Shown here: one piece after another, positions 1 to 6,384 of the stretch
How the letters are laid out: every line of letters begins with the position of its first letter
Numbering within the stretch: the first letter of the stretch is position 1
Source of the DNA: Planctomycetota bacterium
GTDB lineage: Bacteria; Planctomycetota; Phycisphaerae; Sedimentisphaerales; Anaerobacaceae
Reading direction: 5' to 3'
Assembly (NCBI GenBank): GCA_003644295.1
Contig: QNBZ01000038.1
Coordinates: forward strand, 1 to 8,882
Length of the DNA stretch: 8,882 bases
Translations under genes and position numbers: made by a program
The notes under the pieces: generated by a model
Database searches by the model: none
The model's input: only the letters and a program-made list of their open reading frames with translations
What the model was told of the DNA's origin: nothing

Positions 1-1
1 C

Positions 2-784
2 AAATATGCGAGCAACAGTTATCTGCGGGCGATTATAGATGTGGCGGTCGAGGAAAATCCGGACATACCTATCGCAATAAATCTGGACCACGGCGATACC
101 TTCGAGACCTGCAAACAGTTTGTCGATGATGGCTTTACCTCGGTAATGATAGACGCTTCGAGCAAGCCATTCGAAGAAAACATCAAGATTACAAAACAAG
201 TTGTCGAATATGCCCACGACCACGGAGTTGTGGTCGAGGCCGAATTGGGACAACTCGGTGGTATTGAAGAAGATGTTGTCGGAGTCGATGACGTCAGCAA
301 ACACGTGGCAGACCCAAATCAGGTGGCTGAGTTCGTCGAGAGAAGCGGCTGCGACTCGCTTGCTATTGCCTGTGGAACAAGCCACGGGGCTTACAAATTC
401 AAAAAAGAGCCAAAGCTTGCCTTTGACGTGATACAGCAATGTGCGGAAAAGTTGCCGGGCTTTCCTTTTGTTATGCACGGCTCAAGCAGCGTGCTGAAGG
501 AGTTTGTCGACCTTATCAACAAATATGGCGGCGATATGCCTAATGCTATGGGTGTGCCCGAAGAGGCCGTCAGCAAAGCGGCAAAGATGGCGATGTGCAA
601 GGTCAATATCGATACCGACCTGCGACTTGCCCTGACGGCTAAAATCAGGCAGGTTTTCGCCGAGAAGCCGAGCGAATTTGACCCGCGTAAATCCCTCGGC
701 CCCGGCAGAGAAGCTATCAAAGATATGGTCAAACACAAACTACACGTTTTAGGTTGTGCAGGAAAAGCTGCTGAATGTTTATGA
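2..784 (+). CDS. fba: Class II fructose-1,6-bisphosphate aldolase, 5' truncated by window edge
   Basis: Zinc-dependent aldolase of the cytoplasm that reversibly cleaves fructose-1,6-bisphosphate to dihydroxyacetone phosphate and glyceraldehyde-3-phosphate in glycolysis and gluconeogenesis. The frame is open from base 2 and reads KYASNSYLRAIID before a GTG at 41. That GTG is not the real start, because the 'KYA..YLR' stretch is itself conserved in the family; I estimate about 50 residues are missing. Visible hallmarks are LDHGDTFE (metal or catalytic Asp-His region, bases 83-106), VVVEAELGQLGG (Glu zinc-ligand region), ACGTSHGAYK (His ligand), FVMHGSSSV (His ligand) and CKVNIDTDLRLA (phosphate/substrate loop). 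All are intact, so the enzyme should be active. The stop TGA at 782-784 overlaps a possible ATG (781) of the downstream protease gene as ATGA. The class II assignment is firm; the closely related tagatose-bisphosphate aldolase activity cannot be excluded from sequence alone. Confidence 0.93.
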   Translation, partial: KYASNSYLRAIIDVAVEENPDIPIAINLDHGDTFETCKQFVDDGFTSVMIDASSKPFEENIKITKQVVEYAHDHGVVVEAELGQLGGIEEDVVGVDDVSKHVADPNQVAEFVERSGCDSLAIACGTSHGAYKFKKEPKLAFDVIQQCAEKLPGFPFVMHGSSSVLKEFVDLINKYGGDMPNAMGVPEEAVSKAAKMAMCKVNIDTDLRLALTAKIRQVFAEKPSEFDPRKSLGPGREAIKDMVKHKLHVLGCAGKAAECL

Positions 785-805
785 AACAAAAGGCAAAAAT
801 CAAAA

Positions 806-834
806 CCTGTCCTGAGTGGAGCCGAAGGATGACA
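806..834 (+). repeat. Dispersed palindromic-type repeat (TTCGACT family), carrying RBS and start codon
   Basis: The stretch CCTGAGTGGAGCCGAAGG (811-828) followed by ATGACA resembles a short dispersed repeat I recall from many environmental bacterial genomes (CCTGAGCGGAGTCGAAGG type). A relative in the opposite orientation is present at 8492-8509, matching 13 of 18 bases after reverse complementing. Within this copy GGAG (818-821) lies 7 nt from ATG 829, the chosen protease start. Confidence 0.6.
818..821 (+). promoter_or_regulatory. Ribosome-binding site of the protease gene, inside a repeat
   Basis: GGAG with a 7-nt spacer to ATG 829. It decides the start of the protease gene over ATG 781 and 775, which have only distant purine stretches (GGAAAAG around 760-766). 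It lies within the dispersed repeat, so the repeat may have supplied the translation signal. Confidence 0.5.
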
Positions 835-3000
835 AACAGAGTATCGAGTATCATATTTCTAACGGTTTTTTTGTTGTCCTGTTGCGGATTTGCCGTCCAG
901 CCGGCGCCGGATGCTGTCGAATTCACAACGCCGGTATCTGTCGTTGTTAAGGCGGCCTGCGAGTTGATTTGTGAAGGTCAAGTTGACTCTGCTGGGGAGT
1001 TGATAAAGCAAACCGGTGTCGACCAACATCCTGAGCTGCGTCAATTACTGGCGATTGTCGAGCAATACAGACAGATAAGTCAGCGGCGCCGGCAGGCACG
1101 CGAAGCTGCGTACCGCAAACAGTTGGCTGAATTAGAGAAATTTCGAGCCGGCAGAGACGCCAATGATGCTAATGATGGTTATGATGTCAACGATGTAAAT
1201 AATCTCACTTCGGTTCTCTCCGTTATCGCCAAGGCAAGCGAATTTGCGGACCAGAAACAAAAAGACGAGCTTTTATCCGATTCGTTTGTAAAAGGAGTTT
1301 TTCAAAAGGCGCTGGACAGGGCAGCAAAATTCGAGGCGGAAGGTAAATGGCTCGATGCTTATGTAACCTGCTATAGCTGGCTGCAGGCAATTGATAAAGA
1401 CAACAAGGCATATTCGGATTATGCCGAGCAGCTTGTGGACAAGGCCAATATCGTGGCGTCTTTTCAGGACAGCCCCTGTGAGACCCGCAAGGAACGTTAT
1501 GAAGGCGTCAGGAAAAAAATGTTTGTCAGGGCAATTGACGCTCTGAATTTTAATTACGTCAGCGTTATTGATTACCGCCAGATGATAGCCAAATCTATTG
1601 AGCGCTGTAAATTGCTGGCGGAAGTAATGAAATTTCCGATTGCCGATTTTCAAATGTCGATTGAAAATCGAAAATCTCTGCCGGCCTTCTCGGCGGGGCT
1701 GGATGCGATTTTGGCCAAGGCCAACAAGTCGCCAATGGGTATAAGCAAGGATGGATTTATAGACGCTTTTGAAAAAGTCCTTGCGTTGAACAAAACCACC
1801 GTTGATTTGCCAGAGGAAATACTGATTGCCCAGTTTGCCGAAGCCGCTTTGCTGTCACTCGACCATCATACACAGATGATTTGGCCCAAGCAGAAAAAGG
1901 ATTTTGAAAAGTCGATGACTAATGAGTTCACCGGTATCGGCATAGAGATTTCAAAGGAAAAAGGACTTCTGACAGTAGTAAGTCTGCTGCCTGATACGCC
2001 GGCCTACAACTCCGGCCTTGACGCCGGCGATGTGATAGAAAAAGTAGATGGAGTTCCGACAAAGGATATGTCGCTTGGCTGCGCTGTTAAGAGGATTACC
2101 GGCCCCAGTGGTACTGTGGTAACCTTGACGGTAAGGCATTCTGGTGGGGACAAACAAGAAGATATTGCCATAACCAGAGCGAAAATAGTTGTTCAGACAA
2201 TTCGTGGCTGGAAAAGAAGCGAGCAAGGCCGTTGGCTGTATATGATTGATGATGCGAACAAGATTGGTTATGTTCGTATCACCAGCTTTTCCGAGAGGAC
2301 CGCCGATGATTTGGAAAGAGCGCTTTGTGAGCTTGAGCAAGATGGCTTAAGGGGATTGATTCTGGATTTGCGGTTCAATTCCGGCGGGCTGCTCAACAGT
2401 GCGGTTGCTGTAACGGATAAATTCATATCAGAAGGCAGGATAGTCAGCACACGTCCACGGTTCGGGGTATGGGCTTATGAGGTGGCACACAAAAAAAATA
2501 CGCACCCGAATTACCCACTTGTTATATTGATAAACCGTTTCTCTGCGAGCGCCTCGGAAATCGTGGCCGGGGCGCTGGCGGACAAGACACATAACCGGGC
2601 GGTTCTTGTTGGTGAAAGGACGCACGGAAAGGGCAGCGTACAGGGGATAGTATCATATCCAAAGGGTGGCGCACAGTTGAAATACACGATGGCGTATTAT
2701 CATTTGCCGTCAGGCCAAAAGGTTGAAAGTCAGGAAGCGATGAAAAAACTTGGCAGGAAGGATTGGGGGGTCGGGCCGGACGTTAAAGTTGAAATGAGAA
2801 GCGATGAGCTTAAAAAGAAGTTCGACGTTCAGAGAGACAATGACGTTCTGGTTAAAGCCAACCACGACAACGGGACTGCGCCGCTGAAAAAACATACTGC
2901 CAAAGAGACCCTGGCTGCCGACCCACAGTTGGCCGTTGGCGTTCTGATTGTTAAAACGAAATTGATAGAGAAAGCTGAAGAGTTGAAACTGAAAACGTAA
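829..3000 (+). CDS. Secreted/lipid-anchored C-terminal processing protease (PDZ + peptidase S41)
   Basis: Serine protease of the Prc/CtpA/CtpB family, which trims or degrades exported proteins from their C-termini in the periplasm. From ATG 829 the product has 723 residues. It opens with a signal sequence (MTNRVSSIIFLTVFLLSCCGF); LLSC resembles a lipobox, so lipid anchoring is possible, though residue -2 is not ideal. Residues about 30-365 are helical, charged and not recognised. A PDZ domain spans about 368-452 (GIGIEI, DTPAYNSGLDAGDVIEKVDG). The S41 domain follows (LILDLRFNSGGLL), with SASASEI, whose central Ser574 is the expected nucleophile, and GKGSVQ with Lys601 as the expected general base. 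Ser-Lys spacing is 27 residues against 25 that I recall for E. coli Prc. ATG 829 was chosen because GGAG (818-821) sits 7 nt upstream and the signal peptide starts cleanly. ATG 781 (or 775), overlapping the aldolase stop, is the alternative and would add a basic extension encoded by a repeat. The reading frame also holds two low-complexity insert-like segments, listed separately. Confidence 0.88.
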   Translation: MTNRVSSIIFLTVFLLSCCGFAVQPAPDAVEFTTPVSVVVKAACELICEGQVDSAGELIKQTGVDQHPELRQLLAIVEQYRQISQRRRQAREAAYRKQLAELEKFRAGRDANDANDGYDVNDVNNLTSVLSVIAKASEFADQKQKDELLSDSFVKGVFQKALDRAAKFEAEGKWLDAYVTCYSWLQAIDKDNKAYSDYAEQLVDKANIVASFQDSPCETRKERYEGVRKKMFVRAIDALNFNYVSVIDYRQMIAKSIERCKLLAEVMKFPIADFQMSIENRKSLPAFSAGLDAILAKANKSPMGISKDGFIDAFEKVLALNKTTVDLPEEILIAQFAEAALLSLDHHTQMIWPKQKKDFEKSMTNEFTGIGIEISKEKGLLTVVSLLPDTPAYNSGLDAGDVIEKVDGVPTKDMSLGCAVKRITGPSGTVVTLTVRHSGGDKQEDIAITRAKIVVQTIRGWKRSEQGRWLYMIDDANKIGYVRITSFSERTADDLERALCELEQDGLRGLILDLRFNSGGLLNSAVAVTDKFISEGRIVSTRPRFGVWAYEVAHKKNTHPNYPLVILINRFSASASEIVAGALADKTHNRAVLVGERTHGKGSVQGIVSYPKGGAQLKYTMAYYHLPSGQKVESQEAMKKLGRKDWGVGPDVKVEMRSDELKKKFDVQRDNDVLVKANHDNGTAPLKKHTAKETLAADPQLAVGVLIVKTKLIEKAEELKLKT
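1156..1200 (+). repeat. In-frame 9-bp tandem repeat (Asp-x-Asn units) in the protease gene
   Basis: Five 9-bp units of the form GAY-GNN-AAY/TAT (gacgccaat, gatgctaat, gatggttat, gatgtcaac, gatgtaaat) encode DANDANDGYDVNDVN, residues 110-124 of the protease. The segment is an acidic, flexible linker in a part of the protein without a recognised domain. Unit divergence at third positions suggests an older expansion. Confidence 0.75.
1634..1677. repeat. AT-rich inverted repeat inside the protease reading frame
   Basis: GATTTTCAA (1645-1653) and TTGAAAATC (1661-1669) form a perfect 9-bp inverted repeat around a 7-nt spacer. CGATTG/CGATTT-like copies continue on both sides up to GAAAATCT. It is translated in frame as roughly FPIADFQMSIENRKS, upstream of the PDZ domain. 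It looks like a dispersed intergenic repeat caught in a gene, although only this copy is in the window. Confidence 0.5.
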
Positions 3001-4559
3001 TGAAAGATACAGACAAGTTTGAGATACAACGACGGGGGAAATTAGAGCGTGTTAAGCAATTAGATATTGACCCTTATGGCGGTAGATATGAGGGGGCCGA
3101 GACAGCCGAAGCTATTAAACGGCGGTTTATTGATGGTGATGTTCCTGCTTCTGCAGGAATGACACCCCTGCGAAAGCAGGAGCAACAGGCCAACTGTGCC
3201 GGCAGGATTGTGCTGCTCAGGGACATCGGGAAATTGATTTTTATAACACTGCGCGACTGGAGCGGAACTATCCAGGTCGGCCTGAGCAAAAAACTGCTGG
3301 CCCAGCAATGGCAGCTTGCCAAGCTGCTTGAACTTGGTGACATAATCGGCGCAGCCGGTCAATTGGGTAAGACCAAAACTGGTGAAATCACAATATGGGC
3401 TGATAATCTGACGTTGTTAAGTAAATCTCTTTTACCGCCGCCGGAAAAATTTCACGGCCTGGCTGATATCGACCTGCGCTATCGCCAGCGGTATGTGGAT
3501 TTGTGGGCAAATCCCGAAGTGATGGAGCGATTCAAAAAACGCAGCGCAATAATTTCAACAATCCGCAAGTTTCTGGAAGACAAAGGGTTTTTGGAAGTTG
3601 AGACGCCGATGATGCAAACGATAGCCGGCGGCGCAGCGGCAAAGCCGTTCATAACGCATCATAACAGTCTTGATATGGATTTGTTTTTACGCATAGCACC
3701 GGAATTGTTTCTCAAGCGGCTGCTGGTCGGCGGAATGGAAAAGGTCTTTGAGATAAACCGCAATTTCCGAAACGAGGGATTGAGCAGACAGCACAATCCG
3801 GAATTTACAATGCTCGAATTATATCAGGCCTACGCTGATTATTCCGTGATGATGGATTTAACTGAAGAGATTATATCTTCACTTGTGAAAGAATACTGCG
3901 AAAGCAGTCAGGTTAAATTCGGTGATATGAAAATTGACTTTAGCCAGCCGTGGCGGCGAGCGAAATATGCTGAACTGCTGAAAGAGTACAGCGGTTGTGA
4001 TATCAATGATATTACAGCTATTCGTGCAAGGGTTAAAGAATTGATTATTGATAAAGGATTATTGGTTAACGAAAAACGAAAGACCCAAAGCAAAAAACAA
4101 TCATCAATCATCAATAATCAACTATCAATTGACTCAATGGATGATGTGGTGGTTATCAATGACTTATTCGAGCATACTGTAGAGGGCAATCTTATCGACC
4201 CGACATTTGTAATCGATTATCCTGCGGCACTGTGTCCATTGACCAAACGCAGTAAAGATAATCCGAAATATGCCGAGCGGTTTGAGTTGTTCATCGGCAA
4301 AATGGAGTTGGCAAACGCCTACACTGAGCTGAACGACCCTGCGGTTCAGGAGGAGAATTTCAGAATGCAGCTTCGCGGCCAAGAAGAATCGATGGCGACA
4401 ATGGACGCTGATTTCATAACAGCGTTGAAATACGGAATGCCGCCGGCGGGGGGGCTGGGCATAGGAATTGACAGATTGGTAATGGTTCTGACCGGCGCCG
4501 CCAGTATTCGGGACGTGGTATTATTTCCGCTGCTGAGGACAGAAGACAGAGGAAAGTGA
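3000..4559 (+). CDS. lysS: Lysyl-tRNA synthetase (class II), with two repeat-derived in-frame inserts
   Basis: Charges tRNA-Lys with lysine using ATP, in the cytoplasm. The 519-residue product has an N-terminal OB-fold anticodon-binding domain (AGRIVLLRDIGKLIFITLRDWSGTIQV) and a class II catalytic core. Motif 1 lies around FLEVETPMMQ, motif 2 is FRNEGLSRQHNPEFTMLE, and motif 3 is GLGIGIDRLVMVLTG; FVIDYPAALCPLTKR and MELANAYTELNDP are typical LysRS blocks. The ATG at 3000 shares its A with the protease stop (TAATG), implying translational coupling. The length is somewhat above the roughly 500 residues usual for bacterial LysRS. Two segments look foreign: VPASAGMTPLRKQEQQ, between the N-terminal helix and the OB fold, and NEKRKTQSKKQSSIINNQLSIDS, in the catalytic-domain insertion region. 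Both are encoded by repeat-like DNA, while all motifs stay intact. The TGA stop lies inside the first unit of an AAAGTG repeat array. Identification is secure. Confidence 0.96.
   Translation: MKDTDKFEIQRRGKLERVKQLDIDPYGGRYEGAETAEAIKRRFIDGDVPASAGMTPLRKQEQQANCAGRIVLLRDIGKLIFITLRDWSGTIQVGLSKKLLAQQWQLAKLLELGDIIGAAGQLGKTKTGEITIWADNLTLLSKSLLPPPEKFHGLADIDLRYRQRYVDLWANPEVMERFKKRSAIISTIRKFLEDKGFLEVETPMMQTIAGGAAAKPFITHHNSLDMDLFLRIAPELFLKRLLVGGMEKVFEINRNFRNEGLSRQHNPEFTMLELYQAYADYSVMMDLTEEIISSLVKEYCESSQVKFGDMKIDFSQPWRRAKYAELLKEYSGCDINDITAIRARVKELIIDKGLLVNEKRKTQSKKQSSIINNQLSIDSMDDVVVINDLFEHTVEGNLIDPTFVIDYPAALCPLTKRSKDNPKYAERFELFIGKMELANAYTELNDPAVQEENFRMQLRGQEESMATMDADFITALKYGMPPAGGLGIGIDRLVMVLTGAASIRDVVLFPLLRTEDRGK
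3142..3181. repeat. Double-hairpin palindromic element inside lysS
   Basis: TTCCTGC-TTCT-GCAGGAA (3142-3159) forms a 7-bp stem with a 4-nt loop, and CCTGC-GAAA-GCAGG (3167-3180) forms a second. The second 14-mer, reverse complemented, is CCTGCTTTCGCAGG against CCTGCTTCTGCAGG in the first, so the two halves are also inverted copies of each other. The element reads in frame as VPASAGMTPLRKQEQ. PASAGMT is a peptide I associate with translated copies of a 'cctgc..gcaggaatgac' dispersed repeat. Confidence 0.75.
4072..4134 (+). repeat. Low-complexity ATCATCA-type repeat insert inside lysS
   Basis: Degenerate repeats of ATCATCA / ATAATCA / CTATCAATT (4099-4130) preceded by an A-rich stretch encode NEKRKTQSKKQSSIINNQLSIDS. 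In LysRS proteins this place normally joins directly to the 'VV.NDLFE.TVE' block that follows here. The segment is highly polar and Asn/Gln/Ser/Lys-rich, as expected of translated non-coding repeat DNA. Confidence 0.6.
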
Positions 4560-4596
4560 ACTAAAGTGCCTAAAGTGAGCTAAAGTGCCTAAAGTT
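4553..4596 (+). repeat. Left AAAGTG array (inverted partner of 4975-5015)
   Basis: Alternating 10- and 9-bp units AAAGTGAACT, AAAGTGCCT, AAAGTGAGCT, AAAGTGCCT, ending in AAAGTT directly before ATG 4597. The array contains the lysS stop codon TGA (4557-4559) and a possible GTG start (4585) for the four-helix-bundle gene. Positions 4553-4586 match the reverse complement of 4975-5008 at 33 of 34 bases. Confidence 0.92.
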
Positions 4597-4947
4597 ATGG
4601 ATAATAAAGAATTCGGCAAAGAGCTTGAAAAACGAACACGAGAATTTGGTGTACACATAATCCGTCTATCAAGAACTCTGCCCAACACACCAGAGGCAAG
4701 GGTTATAAGAACTCAGATCACAAAATCCGGAACGTCCATCGGCGCAAATTATCGAGAAGCTAATCGAGCCAGAAGCAAAGCAGATTTCAGAAACAAGATT
4801 AAGATTTGTGAAAGTGAGGCAAGTGAAACACAATACTGGCTGGAAGTGATTGTAAAGCTGAAATGGCTATCTTGGAGAAAAGTGAAATGCGAATACGAAG
4901 AGTGCGGAGAATTGCTTGCTATTTTTACATCTATTGGGGAAAAGTAA
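4597..4947 (+). CDS. Four-helix-bundle protein, 23S rRNA IVP / S23 family
   Basis: Small all-alpha protein of 116 residues from ATG 4597. Family signatures are visible in order: F..HIIRLSRTLPNTPEARVI, then ITKSGTSIGANYREANRARSKADFRNKIKICESEASETQYWLEV. This matches the family first noted inside intervening sequences of some 23S rRNA genes and related in fold to the Avd accessory protein of diversity-generating retroelements. Its biochemical role is not settled; the basic surface (many Arg/Lys) fits nucleic-acid binding, which is inference. A GTG at 4585 inside the upstream repeat would add MPKV; I prefer ATG 4597 because family members start close to this helix, and it lies just after the repeat ends. 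No convincing Shine-Dalgarno sequence precedes it. The gene is enclosed by inverted AAAGTG arrays that separate lysS from the exporter genes, so it looks like inserted cargo and not part of the operon's original plan. No rRNA, reverse transcriptase or variable repeat is nearby. Confidence 0.88.
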   Translation: MDNKEFGKELEKRTREFGVHIIRLSRTLPNTPEARVIRTQITKSGTSIGANYREANRARSKADFRNKIKICESEASETQYWLEVIVKLKWLSWRKVKCEYEECGELLAIFTSIGEK

Positions 4948-4953
4948 GCAAGT

Positions 4954-4981
4954 CTAAAGTGACGATTTTCCTTAACTTTAG
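4954..4981 (+). repeat. Small hairpin built from opposed repeat units
   Basis: CTAAAGT (4954-4960) in direct orientation faces ACTTTAG (4975-4981), giving a 7-bp stem with a 14-nt loop just after the four-helix-bundle stop. It lacks a T-run, so I do not call it an intrinsic terminator. Confidence 0.5.
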
Positions 4982-5015
4982 TTCACTTTAGGCACTTTAG
5001 TTCACTTTAGGCACT
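4975..5015 (-). repeat. Right AAAGTG array (inverted partner of 4553-4596)
   Basis: Read on the minus strand: AGTGCCT, AAAGTGAACT, AAAGTGCCT, AAAGTGAACT, AAAGTT. The inner edges of both arrays agree: AAAGTTATGG on the left and AAAGTTAAGG on the right. The outer edge lies 5 nt before the permease-1 ATG, so this array forms nearly all of that gene's leader. Confidence 0.92.
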
Positions 5016-5020
5016 GACTG

Positions 5021-6382
5021 ATGTTAAAATTATTTCTTTGGCTGCGATACCTGCGTAGGAAAAAAATTGTATTGCTGAGTATCGCTACGGTTACCCTTTC
5101 CGTTGCACTTCTGATAGTTGTTTCCAGTTTGTTCAGTGGCTTTATCAACGCCGTTGAGAAGACCGGAAGAGAAGTTTTCGGCGATGTATATCTGTATCCC
5201 CAGCGTCCCGTTCCTGATACCGGAGAACTTATCAAGCGTCTGGAGTCATCGCCGCAGGTCGAAGCCGCAACTGTGGTTCTCCGTACTTATGGTCTTCTGC
5301 GTATTGGTGCCGGTAATGTTAAGGCGGTCAATATACTCGGAATCAATCCGGCAGGATACTCAAGAATTTCTGGCTTAAAGAATTCGCTGCTGAATCAAAA
5401 GAACAAAAGCGGCGAGCCGAATTTTGTGGTGGATGGTTTCCCTAAAGAAAGAGGCGGCTTTGTGAGTATCGGCGTACTTGGCAAGCCGGATGTGCAGACA
5501 GACGAATATAACTTTGAGCAGGTAAAGAATTGGCTCGGCAGAGAAGTTGTCCTTACCACAGGGGCAATTATCGAAAAGGAGCGAACCGCAGAGACGGACG
5601 GAAAGGTTCGGCAGTTTCGGCAAAAGTACCTGAAATTCAGAATTGCCGACATTGTGTTCACAGGTACATATTTCAGAGACAGCGAGGATATTTATCTCCC
5701 GATTGAACAGGTGCGGGATTTGAAAAAGACCGGCCCGGAAAACCGATGTGGGCCGCCTTACGAAGAGATTAAGATAAAGCTGGCCGATGGCGTGGAGCCG
5801 CAGAAGATGATAAAGCCGATTCGCGGGCTGTGGGATGATTTTGCCGACAAACACAATTTGTCCGGCTCTTCTGCGCCAGAGCCGTTTCTGAAAACATCAA
5901 CACAGGCACAGCAATACTTTATCGCTGAACTGCGAAAGCAAATGACGGTCTTGATGTTGATATTCGGAATCGTCTGCTCGGCTGTTGTGCTATTGATACT
6001 CTGCATATTTTATATGATGGTAATAACCAAACGGAAAGATATAGCAGTAATAAAAAGCTGTGGAACGACGAGCTGCTCTGTTGCTTTGATTTTTCTTGGC
6101 TTCGGTATTTGTGTCGGAGCAATCGGCTCGATTGCGGGCGCGCTGCTTGGATATGTTGTTACAAGAAACATAAATATCATCGAGCAGTGGATAAGAACAG
6201 TTTTCGGACTAAAACTCTGGAAGAGTAGTGTTTATGTTTTTGAAAAAATCCCCAACCAGATTGACATAAGTTCTTTATGCTGGATTATTCTTTTTGCTGT
6301 TATCGCCGCTGCTGTCGGTTCACTGGTGCCTGCAATCATAGCGGCGAGAACGAAACCGGTTCGAATTCTTAGATACGAGTGA
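5021..6382 (+). CDS. ABC exporter permease 1, FtsX/LolC-LolE/MacB type
   Basis: Inner-membrane subunit of a type VII (MacB/Lol-like) ABC transporter, which couples cytoplasmic ATP hydrolysis to periplasmic movements that extract lipoproteins or expel substrates. The 453-residue product shows the fold's layout: a basic N-terminus with LFLWLRYLRRKK, TM1 at about 17-40, a large periplasmic domain at about 41-305, then TM2 (about 308-333), TM3 (about 352-378) and TM4 (about 417-441). The TM2-TM3 loop has KRKDIAVIKSCGTT, the FtsX-type coupling segment that contacts the ATPase, and the C-terminus reads PAIIAARTKPVRILRYE, as in LolC/LolE/MacB. It resembles permease 2 (LKLW...VY..EKIPNQI against FQLW...IYAIDEIPNKI), so the pair is probably a heterodimer. 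The ATG at 5021 follows the repeat array by 5 nt, with no Shine-Dalgarno sequence. A Lol-like role is favoured by two distinct permeases plus a separate ATPase and by adjacency to lysS, an arrangement I recall from lolCD operons elsewhere. Substrate unproven. Confidence 0.88.
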   Translation: MLKLFLWLRYLRRKKIVLLSIATVTLSVALLIVVSSLFSGFINAVEKTGREVFGDVYLYPQRPVPDTGELIKRLESSPQVEAATVVLRTYGLLRIGAGNVKAVNILGINPAGYSRISGLKNSLLNQKNKSGEPNFVVDGFPKERGGFVSIGVLGKPDVQTDEYNFEQVKNWLGREVVLTTGAIIEKERTAETDGKVRQFRQKYLKFRIADIVFTGTYFRDSEDIYLPIEQVRDLKKTGPENRCGPPYEEIKIKLADGVEPQKMIKPIRGLWDDFADKHNLSGSSAPEPFLKTSTQAQQYFIAELRKQMTVLMLIFGIVCSAVVLLILCIFYMMVITKRKDIAVIKSCGTTSCSVALIFLGFGICVGAIGSIAGALLGYVVTRNINIIEQWIRTVFGLKLWKSSVYVFEKIPNQIDISSLCWIILFAVIAAAVGSLVPAIIAARTKPVRILRYE

Positions 6383-6384
6383 TA

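Noticed and set aside
391..789. Long open frame on the minus strand opposite the aldolase gene, and similar antisense frames elsewhere
   Set aside because: They lie opposite strongly conserved coding sequence, encode no recognisable domain and have no start signals; they are shadows of the real genes.
3142..3181. Sequencing error or pseudogene signature in lysS
   Set aside because: The frame stays open on both sides, and all class II motifs follow intact, so the insert is better explained as a tolerated in-frame element.
4597..4947. Diversity-generating retroelement accessory gene (Avd) or a 23S rRNA intervening sequence
   Set aside because: The protein family is related, but no reverse transcriptase, template/variable repeat pair or rRNA sequence is visible in the window.
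4553..5015. CRISPR-like array from the AAAGTG repeats
   Set aside because: Units are only 9-10 bp, directly adjacent with no spacers, and the two sides are inverted relative to each other; no cas genes are present.
4545..5025. Target-site duplication flanking the four-helix-bundle cassette
   Set aside because: Outer flanks (ACAGAGG on the left, GACTGATG on the right) show no convincing direct duplication, so I do not claim a transposition scar.
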